The notes under the pieces: model-generated | Database searches by the model: none | What the model was told of the DNA's origin: nothing | The model's input: the letters and a program-made list of their open reading frames with translations, nothing else | Assembly (NCBI GenBank): GCA_964588285.1 | Contig: CAZPNX010000010.1 | Span: 24,009 to 88,008 of the forward strand | Source: CAZPNX01 sp964588285 | GTDB lineage: Bacteria > Edwardsbacteria > AC1 > EtOH8 | Direction of reading: 5' to 3' | DNA length: 64,000 nucleotides | Position numbers and translations under genes: made by a program | Shown: piece by piece, positions 54,343-62,302 of the stretch | Layout of the letters: each line of letters starts with the position of its first letter | How positions within the stretch are numbered: position 1 is the stretch's first letter

Positions 54343-55956
54343 TCAGATAACCTCGCCGTCGACGGCCTGCATAAACTTTTTGATGAGCGGCGAGCTCTGG
54401 GCTTCCTGGCTACGACGTTCGATCTCATCCTCCCGGGTGGGACGACGGCCGGCAGACACCTCGTCCGAAACATCCAGCTGGCAGACCAGCTTGATCTTGG
54501 ATCCCCATAGTTTGGCTGCCCGCTCCTCGACCAGTCCCAAATGCTGTTTGTTTTCCAGCTTGGCCATGGAGAAGTTCGCCTGGGGGCCGGCAAAGCTGAG
54601 GATAAGCGAGCCGTCCTTTACCCCCACCGGCCGGGCCGATTCTAAGCAGGTGCCCAGGATCATATTCATGCCCTTAACCTCGGCCAGCAGACTTTGCCAC
54701 CTAGCCTCCATGCTCTGATCGGAGCCATCCTCTGTTTTATCACCGCCAATAATACTCCTAGGCAAAGCCGAGGCACGGGGCGGCATCTCCTCGACCGGCT
54801 GCGCTCTGCCTTCCCTGCCACCATCGCCCCCCTCCAGCCGGGTCAACAGGCTCTCTATGGAAACGGTGGCATCCAGAGCGCACAGCCTGGCGCAGGCCAG
54901 CTCCAGGAGGAGCCTGGGCTGGCTGCTCCGCCTCATGGATGTTTCGGCTTCCACCAGTATCCGGATCATGCGAATCAGGTCGCGCCCGTCGAACCTGCCG
55001 GCCTGCTCGATGTATCGCTTCCGTTCTTCAGTCGGGGCCGCTGCCAGGGCGATATCCCCGGCGCCGGAAGAGATATAGAGCAGTTTCCTCAGGTGCCCTA
55101 AAAGGCCCAGGGTGAACTCCTGCATGTCATAGCCGCCCAAGGAAAGCTCCTCCACCAGCCCCAAGGCTCCGGCCGCATCCTTGGCCCGGAAAAGCTCCAG
55201 CGCCCGAAAATAGAGCGAGGCGTCGACCAGCCCCAGCACCTGGCGGACATCGCCGGCCGAGATCGATTTGCCTCCATAGGAGATCAGCTGGTCTAAAAGA
55301 CTGATGGAATCCCGGAGGCTGCCCTCCGCCTTCTGGGCCACCAAGTACAGGCTCTCCTCGTCGGCTTGGATTCCCTCCGGCTGCAGCATCTTTGACAGAT
55401 GGGAAACCATGTCGCCGGTGGCGATGCGGCGGAAGTCGAAACGCTGGCAGCGGGAGAGAATGGTCATCGGCACCTTGCCGGCCTCGGTGGTGGCGAAGAT
55501 GAAGATGACATGGGGCGGCGGCTCCTCCAGCGTCTTCAGCAGGGCGTTGAAGGCCTCCTTGGTCAGCATGTGGACCTCGTCGATGATGTACACCCGGCGC
55601 CGGCCCTGGGCCGGGGAGTACTGGACGCTCTCCCGGAGGTCCCGGATCTCGTCGATGCCCCGGTTGGAGGCGCCGTCGATCTCGGAAACGTCCATGCTGC
55701 GCGAGGCGGTGATCTCCAGACAGGAGCTGCACTTATTGCAGGGATGTTCGGTCGGCCCCTGGACGCAGTTGACGGCCTTGGCCAGAATCCTGGCGGCCGT
55801 GGTCTTGCCCACCCCCCGCGGTCCGGCGAACAGATAGGCATGGGCGATCCGCCCGCCCTTTATGGCGTTGCGCAGGGTGGTGGTGACGTGCTCCTGGCCC
55901 ACGATCTCCTCGAAGGTCTGGGGCCGCCATTTGCGGGCGAGGACAAGGTACGACAT
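54343..55956 (-). CDS. dnaX: DNA polymerase III subunits gamma/tau
   Basis: 537 residues, clamp-loader ATPase. Walker A GPRGVGKT at 45-52, four-Cys zinc site (NCVQGPTEHPCNKCSSC), DEVHMLTKEAFNALLKTLEEPP, and sensor ATTEAGKVPMTILSRCQRFDFRR. The tau-type C-terminal half ends SPLIKKFMQAVDGEVI, the usual DnaX tail. No obvious slippery A-run for gamma production was noticed. SRP RNA lies directly upstream, as in many bacteria. Confidence 0.97.
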   Translation of the reverse strand: MSYLVLARKWRPQTFEEIVGQEHVTTTLRNAIKGGRIAHAYLFAGPRGVGKTTAARILAKAVNCVQGPTEHPCNKCSSCLEITASRSMDVSEIDGASNRGIDEIRDLRESVQYSPAQGRRRVYIIDEVHMLTKEAFNALLKTLEEPPPHVIFIFATTEAGKVPMTILSRCQRFDFRRIATGDMVSHLSKMLQPEGIQADEESLYLVAQKAEGSLRDSISLLDQLISYGGKSISAGDVRQVLGLVDASLYFRALELFRAKDAAGALGLVEELSLGGYDMQEFTLGLLGHLRKLLYISSGAGDIALAAAPTEERKRYIEQAGRFDGRDLIRMIRILVEAETSMRRSSQPRLLLELACARLCALDATVSIESLLTRLEGGDGGREGRAQPVEEMPPRASALPRSIIGGDKTEDGSDQSMEARWQSLLAEVKGMNMILGTCLESARPVGVKDGSLILSFAGPQANFSMAKLENKQHLGLVEERAAKLWGSKIKLVCQLDVSDEVSAGRRPTREDEIERRSQEAQSSPLIKKFMQAVDGEVI

Positions 55957-55981
55957 CTGTCTGTTGCCTAATAATATCAGA

Positions 55982-56074
55982 TTTCACCGCAGAGGCCGCG
56001 AAGGGGTCACTAATATCCAACCCATAGGGCATCTCGTCTTCCCTTCAGGGCCCTCCGCGCTCTCGGCGGTTAAA
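55982..56074. repeat. 93-bp palindromic element between dnaX and SRP RNA
   Basis: Terminal imperfect inverted repeats of 23 bases: TTTCACCGCAGAGGCCGCGA at 55982 and, inverted, TTTAACCGCCGAGAGCGCGG ending at 56074 (18 of 23 positions agree). A partial arm occurs at 16300-16318. This fills the gap between the dnaX start and the SRP RNA gene. Confidence 0.7.
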
Positions 56075-56087
56075 GGTTCCCTAAAAA

Positions 56088-56198
<111 letters not shown>

Positions 56199-56208
56199 AT
56201 GTAACCTT

Positions 56209-56252
56209 GTCATCCTGAGCCTGGCATTTCGCCCTGCTGGCCGAAGGATGAC
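56209..56252. repeat. dispersed repeat, CATCCTGAG...GAAGGATGAC family
   Basis: GTCATCC and GGATGAC form a perfect seven-base inverted repeat at the ends of a 44-bp element just upstream of the SRP RNA gene. A divergent copy lies at 25761-25802. The remaining 36 bases to 56288 show nothing clear; with the SRP RNA and 55982-56074 this accounts for the gap 55957-56288. Confidence 0.75.
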
Positions 56253-56288
56253 CCATATGTCCTATGATAACAGAAAGGCCCGGGGTTG

Positions 56289-56972
56289 TCAACGAGGCCC
56301 GAAGTGCAGGGCGCCGCCCAGGGCCGAGCTGGCCAGCACCCAGGCGGCCCACAGCCCGAAGGTGGCCCAGTAGGAGGTGTTCCTCTTGACGCCCGAATAG
56401 ACCGAGAACCCGATGGCCATGATGATCAGCGACCAGACGGCGAACAGGTCGGCCTGGGCCAGCAGCCGGTAGAGGAACGTCTCCTCGGCGTCAGGCGACA
56501 GCAGCAGGGCCAGCGAGGCGTGCACCTTGGCCGTGCCCATGGCGAACATCAGCGGCACCTTGATCAGCGAAGCCGGGATGGTCACCAGCGCCCCGTGGAC
56601 CGTGGCCGAGAACATGTGCCTAAAGCCAGCCTGGCCGCCCAAAAAGCTGAACAGGCCCCAATAGGCCAGAGCGACGATCAGCATCACCAACGGCTGGGAG
56701 ACCAAGGCCCCGATCAGGCCGCTCCAGAAGACCATGGGGCTTTCCATCCGGTTGAGGATCTGCTCTCGGGCTTCCTCCGAGATATCCGGGTTCCTGGCGA
56801 TGCGCTCCATCTGCTCCGGCATGACGATCGGCTTCATGATGACGGCCGTCACCGCCGCCGTCACCAACATCACCGCCAGCAGGGCCGCCAGCCAGCGGGG
56901 TTTGTCGGCCATGGCGGAGAACACCCGGAACGGCGCAAAAAGCACCTCGTAAAGAGGCTTCCACCAGTTCAT
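56289..56972 (-). CDS. YIP1 family membrane protein
   Basis: 227 residues, five hydrophobic helices. Yip1-domain features: the N-terminal WWKPLYEVLFAPFRVFSAMADKPRW (FxPxxxF/W-type entry), acidic loop MERIARNPDISEEAREQILNRM between helix 1 and 2, and FSATVHGALVTIPASLIKVPLMFAMG. Function in bacteria is unknown. Its ATG overlaps the asd stop (ATGA). Confidence 0.8.
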   Translation of the reverse strand: MNWWKPLYEVLFAPFRVFSAMADKPRWLAALLAVMLVTAAVTAVIMKPIVMPEQMERIARNPDISEEAREQILNRMESPMVFWSGLIGALVSQPLVMLIVALAYWGLFSFLGGQAGFRHMFSATVHGALVTIPASLIKVPLMFAMGTAKVHASLALLLSPDAEETFLYRLLAQADLFAVWSLIIMAIGFSVYSGVKRNTSYWATFGLWAAWVLASSALGGALHFGPR

Positions 56973-58006
56973 GGGCCTGCCCTCTCTGGAATTAATCTAT
57001 TTTTATATAGCAATGCCGCTATCTGGACGGCGTTGGCGGCCGCCCCCTTGCGTAGGTTGTCGGCGGCGCACCACAGGGTGAAGGCGCGCGGAGAGAGGGA
57101 ATCGGCCCTCAGGCGGCTGACGAAGACCTGGTCGCGGCCGGCGATCTCGGCCGGGGTATGGTAGCCGTTCTTGGAGTATACCACCCCCGGCGCCCGGGAC
57201 AACAGCTTCTCCAACTGTCCGATGGTGGCTTTTCCCCTCGTCTCGAAATAGACCGACTCGGCGTGGCCCACCGCCACCGGCACCCGGACGGTGGTGGCGT
57301 TGACGGCGATCCTTGGGTCATGGAGTATCTTCCGGGTCTCCCGCAGCATCTTCCATTCCTCGGCGGTGTAGCCCGAATCTCCAAACTCGCCGATCTGCGG
57401 AACCACATCGCCCGCTATCCGGCGGCTAAAAAGTGTTCTTCGATATTTGGATTTCGGTTTTTGGTTTTCGTATTCCAGCGCCTCCAGCCCCTTCCGGCCG
57501 GCCCCGGAGACCGACTGGTAGGTGGAGACCACCACCCTTTTCAAGCCAAACCGGCGGTGGATCGGAGCCAGGGCCACCACCATCTGAATGGTGGAGCAGT
57601 TGGGATTGGCCACCAATCCCCGATGGCGTTTGAGATCATGGGGATTGACCTCGGGCACCACCAGCGGCACCCAGGGCTCCATTCTGAAATCCGATCCGTT
57701 GTCGATGACCACCGCCCCGGCCTCTATGGCCTCCGGCCCGTAGATGCGGCTGGCCCCCTTCTCCCCCTCGGTTCCGGCAAAGAAAACAAGACGACAGCCT
57801 TGAAAAACTCCGGGTCCTATCTGTCTGACCGGATGGCGTTTTCCCCGGAAACTCACCCACGAGCCGGCCGAACGCCGTCCGGCCCAAAGCCTCAGCTCCG
57901 AAACCGGAAAGCGCGTTTCCTCCATCACCCTGAGGATGGCGGAGCCCACCAGACCGGTGGCGCCCACCAGCCCGACCGTCAGCCCGTCGCCCTGCCCGTC
58001 TGCCAT
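56969..58006 (-). CDS. asd: aspartate-semialdehyde dehydrogenase
   Basis: 345 residues from ATG 58006, which shares TGATG with the preceding small gene. NADPH-dependent reduction of aspartyl phosphate in the lysine, threonine, methionine and DAP pathway. Rossmann VGLVGATGLVGS at 11-22, catalytic Cys137 in VANPNCSTIQ, VVVSTYQSVSGAG, and the C-terminal VRVPVAVGHAESVYFET. Residues 178-193 (EYENQKPKSKYRRTLF) are coded by an A-rich stretch (57434-57475) quite unlike the rest, resembling intergenic repeat. The long upstream open frame (to 58672) is not coding in this frame. Confidence 0.95.
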   Translation of the reverse strand: MADGQGDGLTVGLVGATGLVGSAILRVMEETRFPVSELRLWAGRRSAGSWVSFRGKRHPVRQIGPGVFQGCRLVFFAGTEGEKGASRIYGPEAIEAGAVVIDNGSDFRMEPWVPLVVPEVNPHDLKRHRGLVANPNCSTIQMVVALAPIHRRFGLKRVVVSTYQSVSGAGRKGLEALEYENQKPKSKYRRTLFSRRIAGDVVPQIGEFGDSGYTAEEWKMLRETRKILHDPRIAVNATTVRVPVAVGHAESVYFETRGKATIGQLEKLLSRAPGVVYSKNGYHTPAEIAGRDQVFVSRLRADSLSPRAFTLWCAADNLRKGAAANAVQIAALLYKNRLIPERAGP

Positions 58007-58257
58007 CAGTGCTGCCGGGCCTTCACCATCTCCTCGGCGATGGCCAGCACCGCGCACTTGCCCAGCCTCCGCCGGGTGGTCTCGGGCTCCTCCTGGTTCT
58101 TGGGCATGTTCATGACGGCGGTGAAGCGCACCGGGCCCTTGCTTTCGCTGTCGTACAGCTCGCCGTCCACCCAGAAACCGCACTGCTCCTTGATGCATTC
58201 CGATTCCTCCGGCTTGCGGATGAACCGGATGGGGCAGATGATTCGTTCTTCCGGCAT
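58006..58257 (-). CDS. small cysteine-containing protein of unknown function
   Basis: 83 residues, soluble. Cysteines at C8, C21, C26 and C68 (IICPIRF, ECIKEQCGFW, KCAVLAI) could bind a metal. The first two thirds look like beta strands (VDGELYDSESKGPVRFTAVMN), the end is a helix. It lies three bases after lysC and shares TGATG with asd, so it is tightly embedded in the aspartate-family operon. No family recognised. Confidence 0.65.
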   Translation of the reverse strand: MPEERIICPIRFIRKPEESECIKEQCGFWVDGELYDSESKGPVRFTAVMNMPKNQEEPETTRRRLGKCAVLAIAEEMVKARQH

Positions 58258-58260
58258 GTT

Positions 58261-59466
58261 CTATCCGATAAAGGTTTTGTGTAGGTTGGTTACCGCCCTT
58301 TCGGTGTCCTCCCGGTCCATGAAACAGGTGATCTTGATCTCGCTGGCCGTCAGCCCGTCGACATGGATCTTGAGCCGGGTCAGGGCCTCCAGCAGGCGGC
58401 AGATGATTCCGGCCTCGCCTCCCACCCCGCTGCCCACCAAGGAGACCGAGCCGATCCGCCGGTTGACCGACAGTCTGGCGCCCTTCATCTTGGCCAGGCA
58501 CCGGCCCATCACCTCCCGGGCCGGCTCCACTTCCGATTCGGGGATGACGAAGAACAGGTCCACTCTGTCGCCTCCGGGAGCGCCGTGGAAAAATGATTTG
58601 ATGGGGATGTCGCGCTCGGCCAGGCGGGCGACCACCTGGGTGGCCACCCGGCTGCTGCGGGGGACATGGCACAATGACAGCATGGCCAGAGACCGGTCGT
58701 GGGTGATGCCGCGGACGGTGATTCGTTCCATATTGACTGCCTTGCCTATCAGGGTTCCCGGATCGTTATCGAAGCTGCTGCGGCAGCGCACCGGCATCCG
58801 GTGCCGGGCCGCCAAGGCCGCCGCCCTGGGATGCAGCACCTGGGCCCCGGAGCTGGCCAGTTCCAGCATCTCGTCGTATGAAATCGAGGCCAGCCTTCTG
58901 GCCCCTGGCACCAGCCTGGGATCGGCGGTGTAGATCCCGGACACATCGCTGTAGATCTCACAGAGGTCGGCCTCCAGGGCCACCGCCAGTGCCACCGCGG
59001 TGGTGTCCGAGCCGCCCCGGCCCAAAGTGGTCACCTCCCGCGACAGGCTGACCCCCTGAAAGCCGGCCACGATGGCTATCTTTCCCTGGGCTAAGGACTG
59101 CTTGAGCCGGTCGGCCTTGATCTCCAGGATGCGGGCCCGGGTGTGCCGGGCGTCGGTGATGATCCCCACCTGGGAGCCGGTGTAGGAGATGGCCTGCTCG
59201 CCGCGCTCGGCGATGGCCATGGCCACTAAGGACATGGAGATCCGCTCACCCGCGGTCAGCAACATGTCCATCTCCCGCTGGCCGGGCGACGGGGCCACCT
59301 GGCGGGCCAGCGACACCAAGTCGTCGGTGGTGTCACCCATGGCCGAGACCACGGCCACCAGACGGTTGCCCTTCCGCTTGGCCTTGACGATACGGGCGGC
59401 CACCGCCTTGATGCGCTCGGCGTCGGCCAAGGAGCTGCCGCCGTATTTCTGGACGATGAGCGGCAA
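58261..59466 (-). CDS. lysC: aspartate kinase
   Basis: 401 residues, monofunctional aspartokinase. VQKYGGSSLADAERI at the N-terminus, LLTAGERISMSLVAMAI, VTTLGRGGSDTTAVALA, EIYSDVSGIYTADPR, then two ACT domains (GITHDRSLAMLSLCHVP; ASEIKITCFMDREDTERAVTNL), the usual feedback-sensitive arrangement. The start is a TTG with no Shine-Dalgarno; TATAAT lies 16 bases upstream without a matching -35. First enzyme of the aspartate family pathway. Confidence 0.96.
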   Translation of the reverse strand: MPLIVQKYGGSSLADAERIKAVAARIVKAKRKGNRLVAVVSAMGDTTDDLVSLARQVAPSPGQREMDMLLTAGERISMSLVAMAIAERGEQAISYTGSQVGIITDARHTRARILEIKADRLKQSLAQGKIAIVAGFQGVSLSREVTTLGRGGSDTTAVALAVALEADLCEIYSDVSGIYTADPRLVPGARRLASISYDEMLELASSGAQVLHPRAAALAARHRMPVRCRSSFDNDPGTLIGKAVNMERITVRGITHDRSLAMLSLCHVPRSSRVATQVVARLAERDIPIKSFFHGAPGGDRVDLFFVIPESEVEPAREVMGRCLAKMKGARLSVNRRIGSVSLVGSGVGGEAGIICRLLEALTRLKIHVDGLTASEIKITCFMDREDTERAVTNLHKTFIG

Positions 59467-59495
59467 GGTATCTATTAATTAATTATACTATTACT

Positions 59496-60647
59496 CTATA
59501 GCAAGTTGGCCATCCGGGCAACCGCTTCTTCTATCCTCGATCTGCCCACCGTCAACGCGATGCGGACATACCACTCCCCGTTCGCCCCGAATCCGATCCC
59601 GGGCACCACGGTCACTTGGGCCTTCTCCAGCAGCAGATTGGCGAACGACATTGAGTCGTGGCCCCTGGGGGTCTTGAGCCATAGGTAGAAGCTGGCCTTG
59701 GGAAGCTCGAACTCAAGCCCCAGTTTTTTCAGCCCGGCCGCCAGTACGTCCCGCCGCTCCTGGTAGATCCTGCAGTTTTCGGCCACGCAGCCCTGCGGCC
59801 CTTCCAGCGCCGCCACCGCCGCGTACTGAACCGCCTGGAAAACGCCCGAGTCCGAGTTGGTCTTCACTTTGAGCAGGGCCGCCAAGACCTGGCGGTTGCC
59901 CACGGCCATGCCCACCCGCCAACCGGTCATATTGTAGGTCTTGGAAAGAGAGTGAAACTCCAAACAGCATTCTTTTGCCCCGCCGACCTGAAGGATGCTG
60001 GGGGGACGAAAGCCATCAAAGGCTATCTCGGAATAGATGCCATCGTTCAGTATCAGGGTGTCGTGCTCCAAAGCCCAAGCCACCAATTTTTGATAGTAAT
60101 CCAACCCGGCTATGGCCGCGGTGGGATTATTGGGATAGCACAGGAAAATGGCCTTGGCGCCGGCCGGAAGTTTCGAAATATCCGGCAGGAACGAGTTCTC
60201 CGGCAGCAGCGGAAAATGGACGACCTTAGCCCCGGCGAACATGCTCTGGGCGGCGTAGACCGGATAGGCCGGGTCCGGGCACAGGACCTTGTCGCCCGGA
60301 TTGAACAGGGCCCAAGGAGCGTGGGCCAGGCCGTCCTTGGCTCCCATCAGCGCCACCACCTCCTTGTCCGGATCCAGCTCCACCCCAAACCTTGTCCGGT
60401 ACCATGAAGAAACGGCCTGTCGGAACCGCGGCATTCCCTCGTAGGAAGGGTAGCGGTGGTTTTCCGGATTTCCCGCCTGGGCCTTCAAGGCCTCGATGAT
60501 GTGCGCCGGCGTCGGCAGGTCCGGATCGCCCACCCCCAGGTCTATGACATCATGGCCGCGGGCCATCAAGGCTGCTTTCTTGGCGTTTATCTCGGCAAAA
60601 AGATAGGGGGGCAGTCTTCCCAGCCGGTCGGCAGGTTTGACGGTCAT
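59496..60647 (-). CDS. dapL: LL-diaminopimelate aminotransferase (DapL-type)
   Basis: 383 residues from ATG 60647, overlapping the TPR gene stop (ATGA). PLP fold-type I aminotransferase: DRLGRLPPYLFAEINAKK, DLGVGDPDLPTP, RYPSYEGMPRFRQAVSSWY, LCYPNNPTAA, and the PLP-Lys in FHSLSKTYNMTGWRVG. The N-terminus and overall match the DapL group that converts tetrahydrodipicolinate to LL-DAP in one step, bypassing DapD/C/E. A related alanine/aspartate aminotransferase is a less likely alternative, given dapB and lysC nearby. Confidence 0.88.
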   Translation of the reverse strand: MTVKPADRLGRLPPYLFAEINAKKAALMARGHDVIDLGVGDPDLPTPAHIIEALKAQAGNPENHRYPSYEGMPRFRQAVSSWYRTRFGVELDPDKEVVALMGAKDGLAHAPWALFNPGDKVLCPDPAYPVYAAQSMFAGAKVVHFPLLPENSFLPDISKLPAGAKAIFLCYPNNPTAAIAGLDYYQKLVAWALEHDTLILNDGIYSEIAFDGFRPPSILQVGGAKECCLEFHSLSKTYNMTGWRVGMAVGNRQVLAALLKVKTNSDSGVFQAVQYAAVAALEGPQGCVAENCRIYQERRDVLAAGLKKLGLEFELPKASFYLWLKTPRGHDSMSFANLLLEKAQVTVVPGIGFGANGEWYVRIALTVGRSRIEEAVARMANLL

Positions 60648-61426
60648 AATCTTACTCCCGCCCTGGCCAGCTTCTCCTCGATCCTCTGCATCTTGATCTT
60701 GTCGGCCAATCCCGCGTCCACGTATTTTCTCAGGGAGGCCAATGCCTCCCTCGTCTCCTTGCCCGATCGGCGGGGGTCGTCCAGCAGCCGCATGCCCAGC
60801 AGGTAATGGGCCTCCAGCTTGTCGGGATTCAACTCCAACGCCCGCCTCAGACAACCGATGGATTCCCGCCTCCTATCCGGCTCGGTCATTGAGTAGGCCA
60901 GGTTGTACCAGGCATCGGCATTCAGGGAATCCGCCTCCAGCGATCGACGGTAGGCCCATTCGGCCGAATCCTTCCGGGCCATGTTGAAATAGACGTACCC
61001 CAGATTGAAGTAGAGGTCAGGATTTCCCGGGAACACCAGCAGGGCCCTTTTGAGCACGTCTACAGCCGCCTTCGGCGAATTCGACTTCTGCAGTGCCTGG
61101 GCCAGGGCCAGGTGGGCCTCCAATTTCCCCGGCTTGAGCTCGATGGCCCGCCGGAAATGGCCTATGGCTTTTTCCCTTTCCCCGGGGGTAAAGAAGCAGA
61201 CGCCCAGGGCATAGTGCGCGTCGGCGAAGCCTGGGTCCTTTTTTACGGCTCCCTGGAAATGCATCACGGCCGCGGCCGTATCGCCGGCCTGGAAGGCGGA
61301 CACCCCGTCCTGGTAAAGGTCGTCAGCCGACTTGGCTCTGCAACCCGCATCCATGGCGGCCAGCATCACTGCCAGAACTAATAATGCTGCCATATTATGC
61401 CTTTGTGAGCCTGGTAGTTTATTCAT
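60644..61426 (-). CDS. TPR-repeat lipoprotein
   Basis: 260 residues. Signal peptide with lipobox AMDAGC (Cys near residue 29) and then about five tetratricopeptide repeats (ADDLYQDGVSAFQAGDTAAAVMHFQGAVKKDP; FADAHYALGVCFFTPGEREKAIGHFRRAIELKP; and so on) up to residue 230. Probably an outer-membrane-anchored scaffold. Its location inside the DAP operon, between dapB and dapL, is unexplained. Confidence 0.85.
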   Translation of the reverse strand: MNKLPGSQRHNMAALLVLAVMLAAMDAGCRAKSADDLYQDGVSAFQAGDTAAAVMHFQGAVKKDPGFADAHYALGVCFFTPGEREKAIGHFRRAIELKPGKLEAHLALAQALQKSNSPKAAVDVLKRALLVFPGNPDLYFNLGYVYFNMARKDSAEWAYRRSLEADSLNADAWYNLAYSMTEPDRRRESIGCLRRALELNPDKLEAHYLLGMRLLDDPRRSGKETREALASLRKYVDAGLADKIKMQRIEEKLARAGVRL

Positions 61427-61457
61427 TTATTCCTGGCTTCTATAATGAAATTGAGGG

Positions 61458-62231
61458 TTATCTGAGGCCTAGCACATCCTGCATGTCGTAGAGGCCTGGC
61501 TTGGCCGAGGCCACAAACTTGGCCGCTAAAAGCGCCCCCTCGGCGAACACCCGGCGGTTGTGGGCCCGGTGAGTCAGCTCGATGCGCTCCCCCGGACCGG
61601 CGAAGAACACGGTGTGCTCGCCGATAATGTCCCCGGCCCGCATGGAGTAGACTCCCACCTCGTCGGGCTGGCGGGCCTGGCTTCGGCTCTGTCTCTCATA
61701 GACCGGCTGCCCGCCCCTGATTTTAATGACCTCTTCGGCCAGCCTGGCGGCGGTGCCGCTGGGGGCGTCGCGCTTCCACTGGTGATGAGCCTCGAAAACC
61801 TCGGCCTGAAAGCTTTTGGGCAGCTTCTTGGCGGCTCCCCTCACCAGGGCATAGAGCAAATTGACGCCGATGGACATATTGGAGGAGACCACCAAAGGAA
61901 TTTCTTTGGCCAGGTCCTGAAAAAGCTCCTTGTCCTTGGCCACCAGCCCGGTGGTGCCGATGACCATCGGCTTCTTGATGATGGCCGCCTTCTTGGCGTT
62001 GGCCAAGGTGGCCTCCGGGGTGGTGAACTCCACCACCACGTCGCCCGAGTTCATGGCCAGCAGCATGTCGTCGAGCACCGTGGGCAGCCCTTCGGCGAAG
62101 GGCTTTCCGATGCGGGGATGGCCGGCGCGCTCGATGACTGCGGCGATCCGGTATTCCGGGTTCTCCCTGACCGCCTCGATGACCGCCTGGCCCATCCGCC
62201 CCCCGGCCCCGCAGAGGATGAGGTTCAGCAT
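61458..62231 (-). CDS. dapB: 4-hydroxy-tetrahydrodipicolinate reductase
   Basis: 257 residues. NAD(P)H-dependent reductase of the DAP pathway. LILCGAGGRMGQAVIEAV (Rossmann), VVEFTTPEATLANA, SSNMSIGVNLLYALV, EAHHQWKRDAPSGTAARLAEEV with the catalytic His/Lys, and EHTVFFAGPGERIELTHRAHNRRVFAEGAL. Starts ATG behind AAGGG. dapA is missing from the window. Confidence 0.96.
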   Translation of the reverse strand: MLNLILCGAGGRMGQAVIEAVRENPEYRIAAVIERAGHPRIGKPFAEGLPTVLDDMLLAMNSGDVVVEFTTPEATLANAKKAAIIKKPMVIGTTGLVAKDKELFQDLAKEIPLVVSSNMSIGVNLLYALVRGAAKKLPKSFQAEVFEAHHQWKRDAPSGTAARLAEEVIKIRGGQPVYERQSRSQARQPDEVGVYSMRAGDIIGEHTVFFAGPGERIELTHRAHNRRVFAEGALLAAKFVASAKPGLYDMQDVLGLR

Positions 62232-62302
62232 TCAGCCCTTATTGCTTTTTTATTGAAAGAAAATCACTGATGGAGCCCGACACCGAGAACGCTTATTGGA
62301 AC

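Noticed and set aside
58007..58672. N-terminal extension of asd
   Set aside because: The frame is open upstream but lies inside the small Cys protein gene and lysC, and Asd homology begins only at the ATG at 58006.
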